Shown piece after piece: positions 54,752 through 64,000 of a DNA stretch of 64,000 bases; position 1 is the first letter of the stretch, and every line of letters starts with the position of its first letter. The DNA is from Maniola hyperantus (Eukaryota; Arthropoda; Insecta; Lepidoptera; Nymphalidae): NCBI RefSeq assembly GCF_902806685.2, contig NC_048562.1, forward strand, positions 2,872,200 through 2,936,199, given 5' to 3'. A program made the translations under genes and the position numbers. The notes below the pieces were generated by a model. That model made no database searches. It saw only the letters and a program-made list of their open reading frames with translations, and had not been told where the DNA came from.

Positions 54752-57700
54752 AAGCAAAAAAAATGCACTGGAGCTTATAGCGAACGCGCAAACAGACACA
54801 CAAAAATGGGGCCCCCCATTTCAACATGGCCGAGCAGTCCACGGAGAGATACTAAAGTGTCATGTGAAAAGTGCTTCGTAGTTCATATTGTAGACAACTG
54901 CAGTGCCGCAGTGGGCCTGCATTATACGTTTCTGTTTATATTTATACAAGTGCTGCTTAGTTCTGTGGCCGCCAGTCCTGTTATATTAGGTTTGGATTAT
55001 TTACAAGGTAATTGTATAATTTTTTACAATTTCTCGTTGTTTACCGATGCCCAGCATTTTATACTATTACGCGTGGATTTCCTGCCAATCCGCACTTGGC
55101 CAGCGTGGTTTTGACCATTAGTCTACTATGGTCAAAACCCTTCTCTCTCTGAGAGGAGACCTGTGCTCTGTAGTGAGCCGGTGATGAGTTAATCATGATG
55201 ATGATGACGCGTGGATTTAGGTTTTTTGAAAATCTAGTGGGAGCTCTTCGATTTTCCGGGACGAAAACTAGCCAATGTCTGACACGATATGCAAGCTATA
55301 TATCTGTACCAAATTTCATCAAAATCGGTTAATTGGATCATGGATGAGCCGTGAAAAGCTAGCAGACAGACGTACGTTCGCATTTATTTATAACTAGCTT
55401 ATAAGTACTCGCGACTAGTCCGCGTGGACTGCACAAATTTCAGACCCCTATTTCACCCCCTTAGGAATTGAATTTTCAAAAACCCTTTCTTAGCGGATGC
55501 CTACGTCAACAGCTATCTGCATGCCTTTCAGCCCGATCCGCCTAGTAGTTTGAGCTTTGCGTTGATAGATCAGTCAGTCAGTCACCTTTTCGTTTTATAT
55601 ATATTTAGATACAGTATTGATACAGTACTAGTGCGACTTCGTACGCATGGATTTAGGTTTTTCAAAAATCCCGTGGGAACTCTGATTTTTCGAGATAAAA
55701 AGTTGCCTATGTAACTCTCAAAGTCTTTAAATATATCCATGTAAAAAATCACGCCGATCCGATGCTCCATTGTGACGTGATTGAAGGACAAACCAACCCT
55801 TAACCAACCAACCAACACTTAATACTATTACTAACTTTCTTCTAGAATCTAGCTCCAAACGAATCACTATAGTTAAAAGTACCAGAAAAATAATTTAAAA
55901 AACTTAGTTAGGTACATGCTTAACTAATACCTACACAAAATCCCGACTAATATTATAAAGGCGAAAGTTTGTATGCGTGTGTGTGTATGTTTGTTACTCC
56001 TTCACGCAAAAACTACTGCACGGATTTGGCTGAAATTTGGAATGGAGATACATTATACACTGGATTAACGCATAGGCTAGTTTTTATCCCGGAAAATCAA
56101 AGAGTTCCCACGGGATTTTGAAAACGTAAATCCACGCGGACGAAGTCGCAGGCATCAGCTAGTGTCAAATATTTTCACTTTTTCCATTTTTACCGGTTAT
56201 GCGCGATAGTGAGTCGATTCGATTCATCTTTTTGGTTGTTACCATATCGGGAATCACTTACACTTCTTCAAGTTGACTAACTGAGTCAGCGGTGTAAAAG
56301 TCCAGGGTTCGAGTCTGATCCGATCAATTTGAAAAACCGGTCAACTGCGATTCGGACACTGGAACAATCTAATGGCATACGTTTTTGGACTTAGCAGTAC
56401 CCCTATTATAAATGTGAAAGTGTGTTTGTTTGTTGGTTTATTGGTTTGTTGGTTAGTCCTTCAATCACGTCGCAACGGAGCAACGTATTGACGTGATTTT
56501 TTGCATGGGTATAGTCAAAGACCTGGAGAGTGGCATAGGCTACTTTTTATCCCGTGAAATTAAAGAGTTCCCACGGGATATTTAAAAAACCTCAATTCAC
56601 GCGTACGAAGTCGCGGGCATCAGCTAGTATCTACATATAGTTATTTTGTTTTTATGAGAGAGTATCAGATGTATTTATCGTACAAAATGTCGAAAAAAAT
56701 ACGTAACCCGGAATACGGAACCCTCGGCGCGCGAGTCTGACTCGCACTGGGCCGGGTTTTTAAACAACAATTAAATATCACTTGCCTTAACAGTGAAGGA
56801 AAACATCGTGAGGAAACCTGCATTCATAGAGTTCTCCCCATAATGTTCTCAACGGTGTGTGAAGTCTCCCAATCCGCAAATGGTCAGCGTGGTAGACTAT
56901 GGCCAAAACCCTTCTCACTCTGAGAGAAGATCCGTGCCAAGCCGGCGATGGGTTGATCATGATGATCCATACTAATATTATAAATGCGAAAGTGTGTCTG
57001 TCTGTCTGTCAGCCTTTAACGGCCCATCTGTTCAACCGATTTTGACGAAATTTGGTACAGATATATGTACCGGGGAAGGACATAGGCTACTTTTATCCCG
57101 GAAAATCAAAGTTCCCGCGGGATTTTTAAAAACCTAAATTCACGCGGACGAAGTCGCGGGCATCAGCTAGTCAATAATCATAATTTACCTACCTGTGTCG
57201 CTTAAGTTTTTTTTTTTTAAAGAATATTAGCCATGTTAAATGACTAATAATCCCCTTTCCTCTCCAATTAAGCGTCAGGCTTGTGCTAGGAGTAGGTACG
57301 ACAATAGTGCAACGGGCGGGTTTTGAACCGTCGACCTTTCGGTTTTCAGTCCACTCCTATACCGGTTGAGCTATTGAGGCTTTTAGTTAGTTTATCGGCG
57401 CCCGTATTTCCCCACTTTCACTTCCTTTCCGCAGAGGAACGAGGTCGCGTGTGTCATCTTTGAGAACACAGTTGTCGGAACAGAACACAGTATGCTTTTA
57501 GCTTATTCATATTTTAATTCGGACTTTTTCCTTTACTTGTGCTTTAAGGTGACGCAGTAGGTACGCCCGACCGAAATTAGCAGCGCACGTGGGTAACCTG
57601 TTTGCTTTTCACTTGACATTGTATTAGAAAGGTATTCTCACTCTGGGAGGAGACCCATGCCACAGAATATATTATAATGCCCATGCTCTGTAGCCGACAA

Positions 57701-60700
57701 CGATGAGTTGATCATGATGATGATGATGAAATTAAAATTCTTTAATCTCTATTATTGATTAATCACAAATGGAAATGATTGATCTCCAAAACTAATGGCG
57801 TATGAGTCATTTGGTTAAGTATGCCAATGTCCTAAGCTGACGCAGAACGGTTTTCACCTACGTTATGTAAAACTAGCTGATGTCTAAGACTTCGTTCGCG
57901 TGAATTTAGGTTTTTAAAATTCCTGTGAGAACTCTTTGATTTTAAAAATAGCCTTTGTCACTCTCTAGGCTTTTAACTATAGGTACCCAAGCAAAAAATC
58001 ACGTCGCTCCGTTGCGACGTGATTGAAGGACAAACCAATAAGGGGGCGTCCATAAATTACGTGAGATGTTTAAGGGGGGGAGGGGGTCGAGTCAAATCTC
58101 ATCTAAACTTACGTTGGAGACAGGGGGGTCTCGGCAAATATCACGCAATTTTTTTTCTGTTTGAAACAAAAAAAAAATTATACTATTTTGGTCCATTTAA
58201 TCCAGATTGTACATGCTTAAGATTTAATCTTAAGTGTAATCGTAATACGATTTAAGTCTTCTATTGTTAAATTTTTATTACACTTATAACTCTCAGTAAT
58301 ATTATTGTCTAGTCAATATACTAGTCTTAACAGCTAGTCGTAGATAAAAGCACGAAGCAATTTTTTTTTCTTTTTACAATAACAATCCAACGCGTTTACG
58401 TAAGAAACCCACATTACCAAAAATCTCACGTGAGATTGGGGGATGGGGGAGGGAGTTGAATAAAATCTCACGACATCTTACCAGGGGGGGAGGGAGGGAC
58501 AGAAGATTCAAAAAAACACCTCACGTAATTTATGGACTAAAGTAACAAAACAATAACGTAAAGTACGTAAGATTTATATGAGAGATTTATATAAGATTTA
58601 TATGTATATCTCACGGACGGCTATTATACTCACGTGTTTAGTCGATGTTAGTCCGACTAGTTTCGAACTCATCCGGGTTCCTTTTTCAAGAAGTCAGTTC
58701 GCGCACGCGTCGCGGTTGAGACTCTAAAATACTCAAGATTTTATCGTTGAACTAGAGGACACAACCCCTCATCCCTGATGCTGTAAGGAATTGAATTCCT
58801 AAATCGTGCTGATCCCATGGGATTTTTAAGAATCTTAAATAAAATAAGTTTAAATGTTTTACTAGTTACCTTGCATCCCGGGGACGGGCTACTACGGATA
58901 GGATACTTTTTGTCCTAGAAAATCAAACGTACCCACGGGATTTTTAAAACCTATCCACGCGGGCGAAGCCGCGGGTGTAATCTAGTCTAGAATAAATAAT
59001 ATTTTTTATTCAGATACATGTTAGCCCTTGACTGCAATCTCACCTGGTGGTAAGTGATGATGCAGTCTTAGATGGAAGCGGGCTAACCTGGAACAGGTAT
59101 GGCAGTTTTTATTAAAGCTCCTGCGGCCTGCCCCTTTGGTTTCTACACGGCATCGTACCGGAACGCTTAATCGCTTGGCGGCACAGCTTTGCCGGTAGGG
59201 TGGTAACTAGCCACGGCCGAAGCCGACCAGACCAGACCACAAATATAGAAATGATAAAATTCCAAATCCCTGCCAGGAATCGGGACCTCCCACTAATAAG
59301 ACCACAGTGCTTACCATTGCGCCAGGGAGGTCGTCAAAACGATGACATTGTAACAAAATTTATTTCACGGATTATTACAATAAAACTATAAAACTTAAAG
59401 CTAGCCTTATCTAATTACTATATAAATCATGACCGCGTGGAATGGTGCCAAGAATACTGGCTGCATTTCCGCGCTGGACAGCCAGGCTGATCCGTTGCGC
59501 AAAAAATGAGCCAGCCCTTCTGTCACCAGATGAGGCTATTAATCGCGGTGAAATGTCTCGTAAAAAAATTTTAGCACTAAGACTCCATGGCCCCAGGGTC
59601 TCCACGGCAAACGGCACAAAAATGTAACTCTCTATAAGAGAGGCATACTTGCGCCGCTTGCCGTTTTCAGCTGTTTCTGCTGCGGCTCCCGGTCTTGATG
59701 CTGTCTTCCTGATATGACACGGGGCCAATGTGTCAACGCAAGTTGCGTCCCACATTAGCGCCCGTCCCCGTTCCCAGGGAACCAGCGTCAATCCATCAGG
59801 TCTCTTGCCATCATCCCGACTAATCCCTGCCGGCTCAATGAGCGCAGGAATATTTATGGTGGCAAGAGCTCTTTTAATTGTATCGTTAAGAGAGCCATGC
59901 CTAAACAGCCTACCAGAGCTCCTTTGGCAAGAGAGTCCGTGGATTCACGGATTATTACATATGATGTTATGATGTTGGCTACACCTATTATGATAAAATT
60001 TAGACAATTATAATCAGGCTATTGACCCTTGCACATGGCGACATTGGGCGCATCGCGCGTGGCTATATCGTGTGCGAGGGGATCATCATCATCATCACGA
60101 TCAACCCATCACCGGCTCACTACAGACCACGGGTCTCCTCTCAGAGTGAGAAGGGTTTTGGCCATAGTCTACCACGCTGGTCATATGCGGATTGCGAGGG
60201 GATATTGTTTGATAATTAAGTAAGTAAGTAATTACACACATAAGACGCACATATAACTCCGAAAAGTTAGAGGTGCGTGCCCGGAATCGCACCCCCAACC
60301 TCCGATTAGGAGGCGGACGTCCTAACCACTAGGCTAGCACAGCTTCAGGCATCATCTAGATTCTAGGCAATGATAATCCTGCAATCTAGTTTAGAAAGGT
60401 CAAAACAACCAGAAATTATGCAAATGGGTTTTTAATTAACAAACTTGATGCTTTCATGATTAGAATTTTTACTTCTATCAAATGTAGGTATCATCATCAT
60501 CATCATCGTGATCAATCAGTTTGTTGTGGGCTCTTCTCAGACCTGGGCGCGTTTGGAACCCTCATAGCTTTAGTTTTAAGTAGGTACGTATTAATTATCA
60601 CCACTATGTCATCTTACAAATAAAAACTATGACAATCAGGAAGCGTAAAATTTTACCTATTCTGAATAAATAATTTGAGTTTGAGTTTGAGTTTGAAATC

Positions 60701-63700
60701 CTAGCAGCCTCACGTGCACAGAGTACTGGTCTCTTCTTGGTATGGGAAGAGTTCGGCCGTAGTCCGCCAGGCTGCCTAAGTGCGGATTAGATAGGATCAC
60801 TTTGTTCAGTTAACACAGTGATCCTATAAGAGTTCCGTTTTTCCTTTTGAGACACGGAACCCTAAAAATGAAAAAGTTAAGGAAGTATGACGTTTTAATA
60901 TTTTGGGGAATTTCGCCCTCTCACTGATTTTCAAAAATACTACTCGATCGAAGCCGGGACATTTCAGCTAGTATACTTAGTTCTTGCATTTCACGAAGGC
61001 CACTGACTCATGCTTGTGTTTAAGTTCGATTCCTGGCAGGGGTTTGGAATTTTATAATTTCTAAATTTCTGGTCTGGTCTGGTGGGAGGCTTCGGCCGTG
61101 GCTAGTTACCACCCTACCGGCAAAGCCGTGCCGCCAAGCGATTTAGCGTTCCGGTACGATGCCGTGTAGAAACCAAAGGTGTATGGGTTTAATAAAAACT
61201 GCCATACCCCTTCCGGGTTAGCCTGCTATCATCTTAGACTGCATCATCACTTACCATCAGGTGAGATTGCAGTCAAGGTCTAACTTGTATCTGAATAAAA
61301 AATAAATAAAAATAAAGTCGTATCGGTATACGTAAGGTACACTATAAATGTGTGCGTTTGACAGCGCTTTCCCGCGACTGATTGGTCCGACATGCACGCA
61401 CACTTACGCAATGACCATGTAAACGACGTCACCACCAGTAAAGTTCACTAGCCTTCGTGAATTGCAAGAACTGTAATAATATAGTAGTGGGGCGTTGCAA
61501 TATTCATTCATCAAAACTAAAACGCGTTGAATTCTTTTAAATATAAGTTTTTGGGTGCCATATTAAAGACTTCAACGCGCGTCATGATAATAAATATTGA
61601 TTTTAGTTTTTTTAATTTATTGCTTTTTATTCAGTTCTATTTATTTCTTTCTTACGTATTTATTACATAAAATATTGTATATTACTTATAGCTCTGACTT
61701 TTCGGCGTCTTATATCTTTAGAAAAATATGTTTCTGAACTTATAATATAGTATGCATTGAGGTAAATAATCAGTCTGTGATAGTATGTGAGTAATTGGAA
61801 TTTCATTGTTTGATGTTTGATTTGATCGTCTAACGCCATCTATCTCAAATCAATTGATTTGTATAACCTGTTTCATCAATAACAAAATAGATGTCGCTAC
61901 ATTACAATAAAGCCAAATGCTATTTCAGAATACTTATTTCGTAGGAATTCTTGATCTTGGAATAGTAATGATTTTTTTTCACAGTTCGAGAATTATTATA
62001 ATATTATACTTAGTATAGATCCATCGTTGACTTATGATTAATATTTACAAACATGCGGATTTTTTACATCTCATACGAATGTTAGTTTTTTATAAATTGA
62101 ATTGCGATTCTTTTTAAAATGAGGGGATAATATAATAATACAAAAAGATATTTAATTAGTAAAAAGATTTACTGATTTAATATAGGTAGGTAAGTATATT
62201 TAATTTCTGCGCAAACTGCGCGAGCGTTTTGACCGTCAATCGAGCATCGCTTAGCGAGTTTTTTTCTTTAGTAGCTGCGACAAACTAATGAAGAGAGAGT
62301 TCTCGTCGGTATTTGTATAGAGTCAGCGATCAACTATTAATACATTTATCTTTTTTAGTGACACGGAATCATACGATCGATTTGATTGTACGTTTCGAGC
62401 TAGTCGCTTCGTGGTCGCCGCTCGAACAAATGCCATATTATGATACGACATACCCCGAATCTTGTGAAACTCATCGTTTCCAAAAAAAAAAATTATTTCA
62501 AAAAATTTAAATATTTTTGTTCAATTAAAATTCACACACTTTTGAATCGTCAAATGCATCTATCACTGGATCGGAATGCCTTTCCTACCGAGAAGAATCA
62601 GCAAGAATGCTTTCAATGTTATTAACATATTTTTGTCTTTTGTTACAGGTCCAGTGCCCCTAGCTAGGAATATAAGACACTTGCCGTGCATATCAAGAAG
62701 TACAGGCCAAGAAGGGCTATGTATGTTCGCGATAGACTGCCTCAAAACCAACGGGACACATCTAGGAACGTGTATAGACAGATTTTACTTCGGCTCCTGC
62801 TGCCAGATAGCCGATAAAACAACCTTACCACAGATTGTCGGTAATAATATAGAAGATAACTCAATAGACAGTGCCAATTTTGTTCATCCTCTAACAGAAG
62901 ACAAAGTTCACAGCACCGTCAGTAAAATTCCCGACGCTGTGTACCCAAATAAACATGACACTGGGATAAATAAAGTGACAGTAACAAATAATAATAAAGT
63001 AACTAGTAAATATGGTAACAAACCTGTCACTGAAGCAATATCAACAGATAAGACAACAACAGTTGAAGAACGTACAGAACCAAATGTTATAGAAACTAAA
63101 TCAGAAGAACCGACCACGCTTAGCAATAAAGTAGTAAATGAAAATGATGATCCTAAAATACAAACAGACACAACCATAACAAAAGAAACTTTAACGACCC
63201 AACCAACTAAACTTAATGATGCTACAGAAATACCAGTCAAACTTTTTACTTTTCAAACTGTATCTAACGATGTTGGAACCGGAAAACCAGAAGCTTCAAA
63301 ACCTACAACAGAATCTGTAATCACCACTGAACAGGCAACCTCAGAAAAACCAATAAAACCTACGAGAAAACCAATCAAGCCTACTTATAAACCAAGACCA
63401 ACGTACAGACCAAATAATTTCACGAGACCTACGCATATAAGTATCAAACCTAGACCTACGAAACCGATCTTACCGTTCAACACTACCAGAAAACCTCCAT
63501 ACAGACTACCTCCAAAAAGACCGTCTACGAAAAAACCTCTACCTATACCACCAAGATTAAATATTACAATTTTACCACCATCCACTAGCAACGGACCACT
63601 TTTTACACGACCGTCTGTGTCAACAATCACTTATATTAACACAACATCATCAAAACCAGAGGAAACACCACCAACTACTGTATCTACGACAGTAACAACA

Positions 63701-64000
63701 TTACCACCTAGTCCGACAACAACAGTATCGACTACAACAACAACCACACAAATGCCAACAACAACAACAGAAAAAATGATAGAAACAACAGAAAGTATTG
63801 CTACAGAAACAGCTTTACCAATATCTTCACCTTCAACAGAAATCATAACTGAAAAAGCGACAACAACGACAGTGATGGATAGAACTTCATCAACAACAGT
63901 AAAAGATACATTAACAACAACATTACAAGATAAAGTAACAACTACGACAACAGTTAAAGATAAAATAACAACAACAACAGAACTCACAGAAACAGAACCA
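54752..64000 (+). CDS. flz: Filzig/Stubble-like type II transmembrane serine protease, N-terminal part
   Basis: Exon 54752-55007 joins exon 62649 onward, which stays open past the window edge; a single G at the first exon's end plus GT at the second makes a Gly codon. The likely start is ATG 54806 (context AAAAATGG). Residues encoded near 54920-54990 form a hydrophobic signal-anchor (LHYTFLFIFIQVLLSSVAAS). Right after the splice comes a compact six-cysteine module: HLPCISRSTGQEGLCMFAID, TCIDRFYFG and a CC pair. A long extracellular stalk rich in Thr, Pro and Lys follows (repeated KPTRKP-like words, then TTT runs). This plan fits insect filzig and Stubble, surface proteases acting in cuticle, tracheal and bristle shaping; the cysteine module looks closer to filzig. 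The catalytic domain must lie beyond 64000. The 7.6-kb intron is packed with repeats. Confidence 0.72.
54763..54780 (+). other. Five-codon upstream ORF before the protease start
   Basis: ATG 54763 reads MHWSL and stops at TAG 54778-54780, 25 bases before the presumed start at 54806 and in another frame. If this exon carries the 5' leader end, the short frame could lower initiation at the main ATG. Confidence 0.4.
55073..55390 (+). repeat. Family G fragment followed by family B copy
   Basis: 55073-55205 is the 3' part of a family G SINE (CCAATCCGCACTTGGCCAGC to GATCATGATGATGATGA). 55205-55390 is a family B copy starting at GCGTGGATTTAGG. Confidence 0.75.
55394..55612 (+). repeat. Family C repeat
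   Basis: CTAGCTTATAAGTACTCGCG start, CTTTCTTAGCGGATGCCTAC, CAGTCAGTCAGTCACC end; slightly diverged. Confidence 0.8.
55630..55810 (+). repeat. Family B repeat
   Basis: GCGACTTCGTACGCATGGAT to GTGATTGAAGGACAAACCAA, 3'-truncated. Confidence 0.75.
55945..56163 (-). repeat. Family B repeat, alternative subfamily
   Basis: Starts CGACTAATATTATAAAGGCG with a (GT)n run and an AACTACTGCACGGATTTGGC core instead of the usual CAAAATCGGTTGAAC. It ends GCGGACGAAGTCGCAGGCAT. Confidence 0.75.
56398..56628 (-). repeat. Family B repeat
   Basis: CCCCTATTATAAATGTGAAA to GAAGTCGCGGGCATCAGCTA with the CAATCACGTCGCAACGGAGC module. Confidence 0.85.
56763..57175. repeat. Family G fragment (+) and family B copy (-)
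   Basis: 56763-56967 is a family G 3' part (AATATCACTTGCCTTAACAG, CATCGTGAGGAAACCTGCAT, GATGGGTTGATCATGATGAT). 56968-57172 is a minus-strand family B copy starting CCATACTAATATTATAAATG. Confidence 0.8.
57216..57382 (-). repeat. Family E tRNA-derived SINE
   Basis: AAGAATATTAGCCATGTTAA to TTGAGCTATTGAGGC, with the reversed B box in GGGTTTTGAACCGTCGACC. Confidence 0.85.
57620..57735 (+). repeat. Family G SINE, 3' fragment
   Basis: A diverged end with CTCACTCTGGGAGGAGACCC and GATGAGTTGATCATGATGAT. Confidence 0.6.
57872..58041 (+). repeat. Family B repeat, cut short by a DNA element
   Basis: CTAGCTGATGTCTAAGACTT to TTGAAGGACAAACCAATAA, where a foreign TIR element begins at about 58041. The usual end (TTTATAATATGGGTAG) is missing. 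Confidence 0.75.
58041..58540. mobile_element. TIR DNA element with G-rich subterminal tracts
   Basis: The left end contains GTCCATAAATTACGTGAG and the right end CTCACGTAATTTATGGAC, exact inverted repeats. Next to each are G-rich runs (GGGGGGGAGGGGGTC and GGGGATGGGGGAGGGAG). The interior is AT-rich with no transposase. The superfamily is not assigned, and the target duplication is unclear. Confidence 0.75.
58541..58984. other. Unique sequence and decayed family B copy
   Basis: No gene. A worn minus-strand family B copy is recognisable at about 58865-58985 (GCATCCCGGGGACGGGCTAC, CCACGCGGGCGAAGCCGCGG). Confidence 0.5.
58985..59335 (-). repeat. Family D tRNA-derived SINE
   Basis: TAGCCCTTGACTGCAATCTC to TTGCGCCAGGGAGGTCGTC; the reversed B box lies in AGGAATCGGGACCTCCC, slightly decayed. 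Confidence 0.85.
59411..59950 (-). pseudogene. Non-LTR retrotransposon C-terminal fragment
   Basis: On the minus strand one frame runs from about 59948 to 59411: HGLSCQRSSGRLFRHGSLND, then KRPDGLTLVPWERGRALMWD, CVDTLAPCHIRKTA, RKYASLIESYIFVPFAVETL and SFFAQRISLAVQRGNAASIL. I know this module from many invertebrate reverse-transcriptase-like sequences, where it follows the RT domain. The RT core is absent. The copy is open over about 180 codons, suggesting a fairly young truncated insertion. Confidence 0.75.
60082..60346 (-). repeat. Family G tRNA-derived SINE, near full length
   Basis: ATCATCACGATCAACCCATC and AAGGGTTTTGGCCATAGTCT, then a middle part lacking the CCTCACGATG block, then the reversed head CTAACCACTAGGCTAGCACA. 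The head resembles a tRNA with GGCGGACGTCCTAACC. Confidence 0.82.
60790..60870 (+). repeat. Family A repeat fragment
   Basis: TAGGATCACTTTGTTC is mirrored by AACACAGTGATCCTA, followed by AGAGTTCCGTTTTTCCTTTT and GGAACCCTAAAAA. Confidence 0.7.
60979..61473. mobile_element. TA-type MITE split by a family D SINE
   Basis: Ends GTTCTTGCATTTCACGAAGG and CCTTCGTGAATTGCAAGAAC are mirrored. The interior matches 20269-20478 (TGGTCCGACATGCACGCACA). A plus-strand family D SINE, 5'-truncated to its B box, occupies about 61021-61315, between TTTAAGT and AAAGTCGTATCGG. Confidence 0.85.
61474..62648. other. AT-rich end of the protease intron
   Basis: No repeat of the named families and no exon. It ends with the pyrimidine-rich acceptor TTTTGTTACAG at 62638-62648. 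Confidence 0.5.

Noticed and set aside
62908..63987. Long minus-strand open frames rich in Val and Ser
   Set aside because: They are antisense to the Thr/Pro-rich plus-strand exon; ACA/ACT codons read backwards give Cys, Ser and Val runs. The plus strand has a splice acceptor, a cysteine module and matching phase.

Overview
The window is eukaryotic and reads as a lepidopteran (moth or butterfly) nuclear contig. It has an AT-rich background and small coding exons in long introns. It carries a dense load of dispersed repeats of types I associate with lepidopteran genomes: tRNA-derived SINEs, 3' tails of non-LTR elements, hAT-like and TA-flanked foldback MITEs, and a BEL/Pao retrotransposon. No bacterial, organellar or CRISPR-like feature is visible.

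Layout. (1) 1-6000: a BEL/Pao element with one long open frame but no integrase core, fused at its 3' LTR to a 5'-truncated jockey/CR1-like LINE. (2) 6000-9750: repeat-rich, AT-rich sequence, probably an upstream intron of the next gene. (3) 9751-21276 (+): eleven phase-compatible 3' exons of a toutatis/BAZ2-type chromatin protein (WSD-like motif, two PHD fingers, bromodomain), followed by a 3' flank with an unusual AACCACA minisatellite. (4) 22-30 kb: a gene-poor AT-rich interval with hairpins, foldback elements and a nested SINE. (5) 30226-34500 (-): a complete seven-exon gene for a lysine-rich, single-RRM, probably nucleolar Nop6-like protein; its last intron holds a tandem array of CTCF-like motifs. 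(6) 35886-43781 (+): a complete eight-exon gene for a secreted FAD-dependent polyamine-oxidase-like enzyme of 482 residues, divergent from the RRM gene. (7) 44-54 kb: repeat desert with a 887-bp miniature LTR element (TRIM-like) whose empty target site can be read in another repeat copy in the window. (8) 54752-64000 (+): the first two coding exons of a filzig/Stubble-like type II transmembrane serine protease, running off the right edge in a Thr/Pro-rich stalk; its protease domain lies outside the window.

The genes do not form an operon or shared pathway. The tou-like and RRM genes converge across about 9 kb. The RRM and oxidase genes diverge from a 1.4-kb intergenic region. The oxidase and protease genes are tandem. 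Every exon junction listed was checked by hand for AG/GT boundaries and phase: the tou-like exons give 449 codons, the RRM gene 397 residues and the oxidase 482, each with no frame break. Repeat family letters (A, B, C and so on) are labels used only here.
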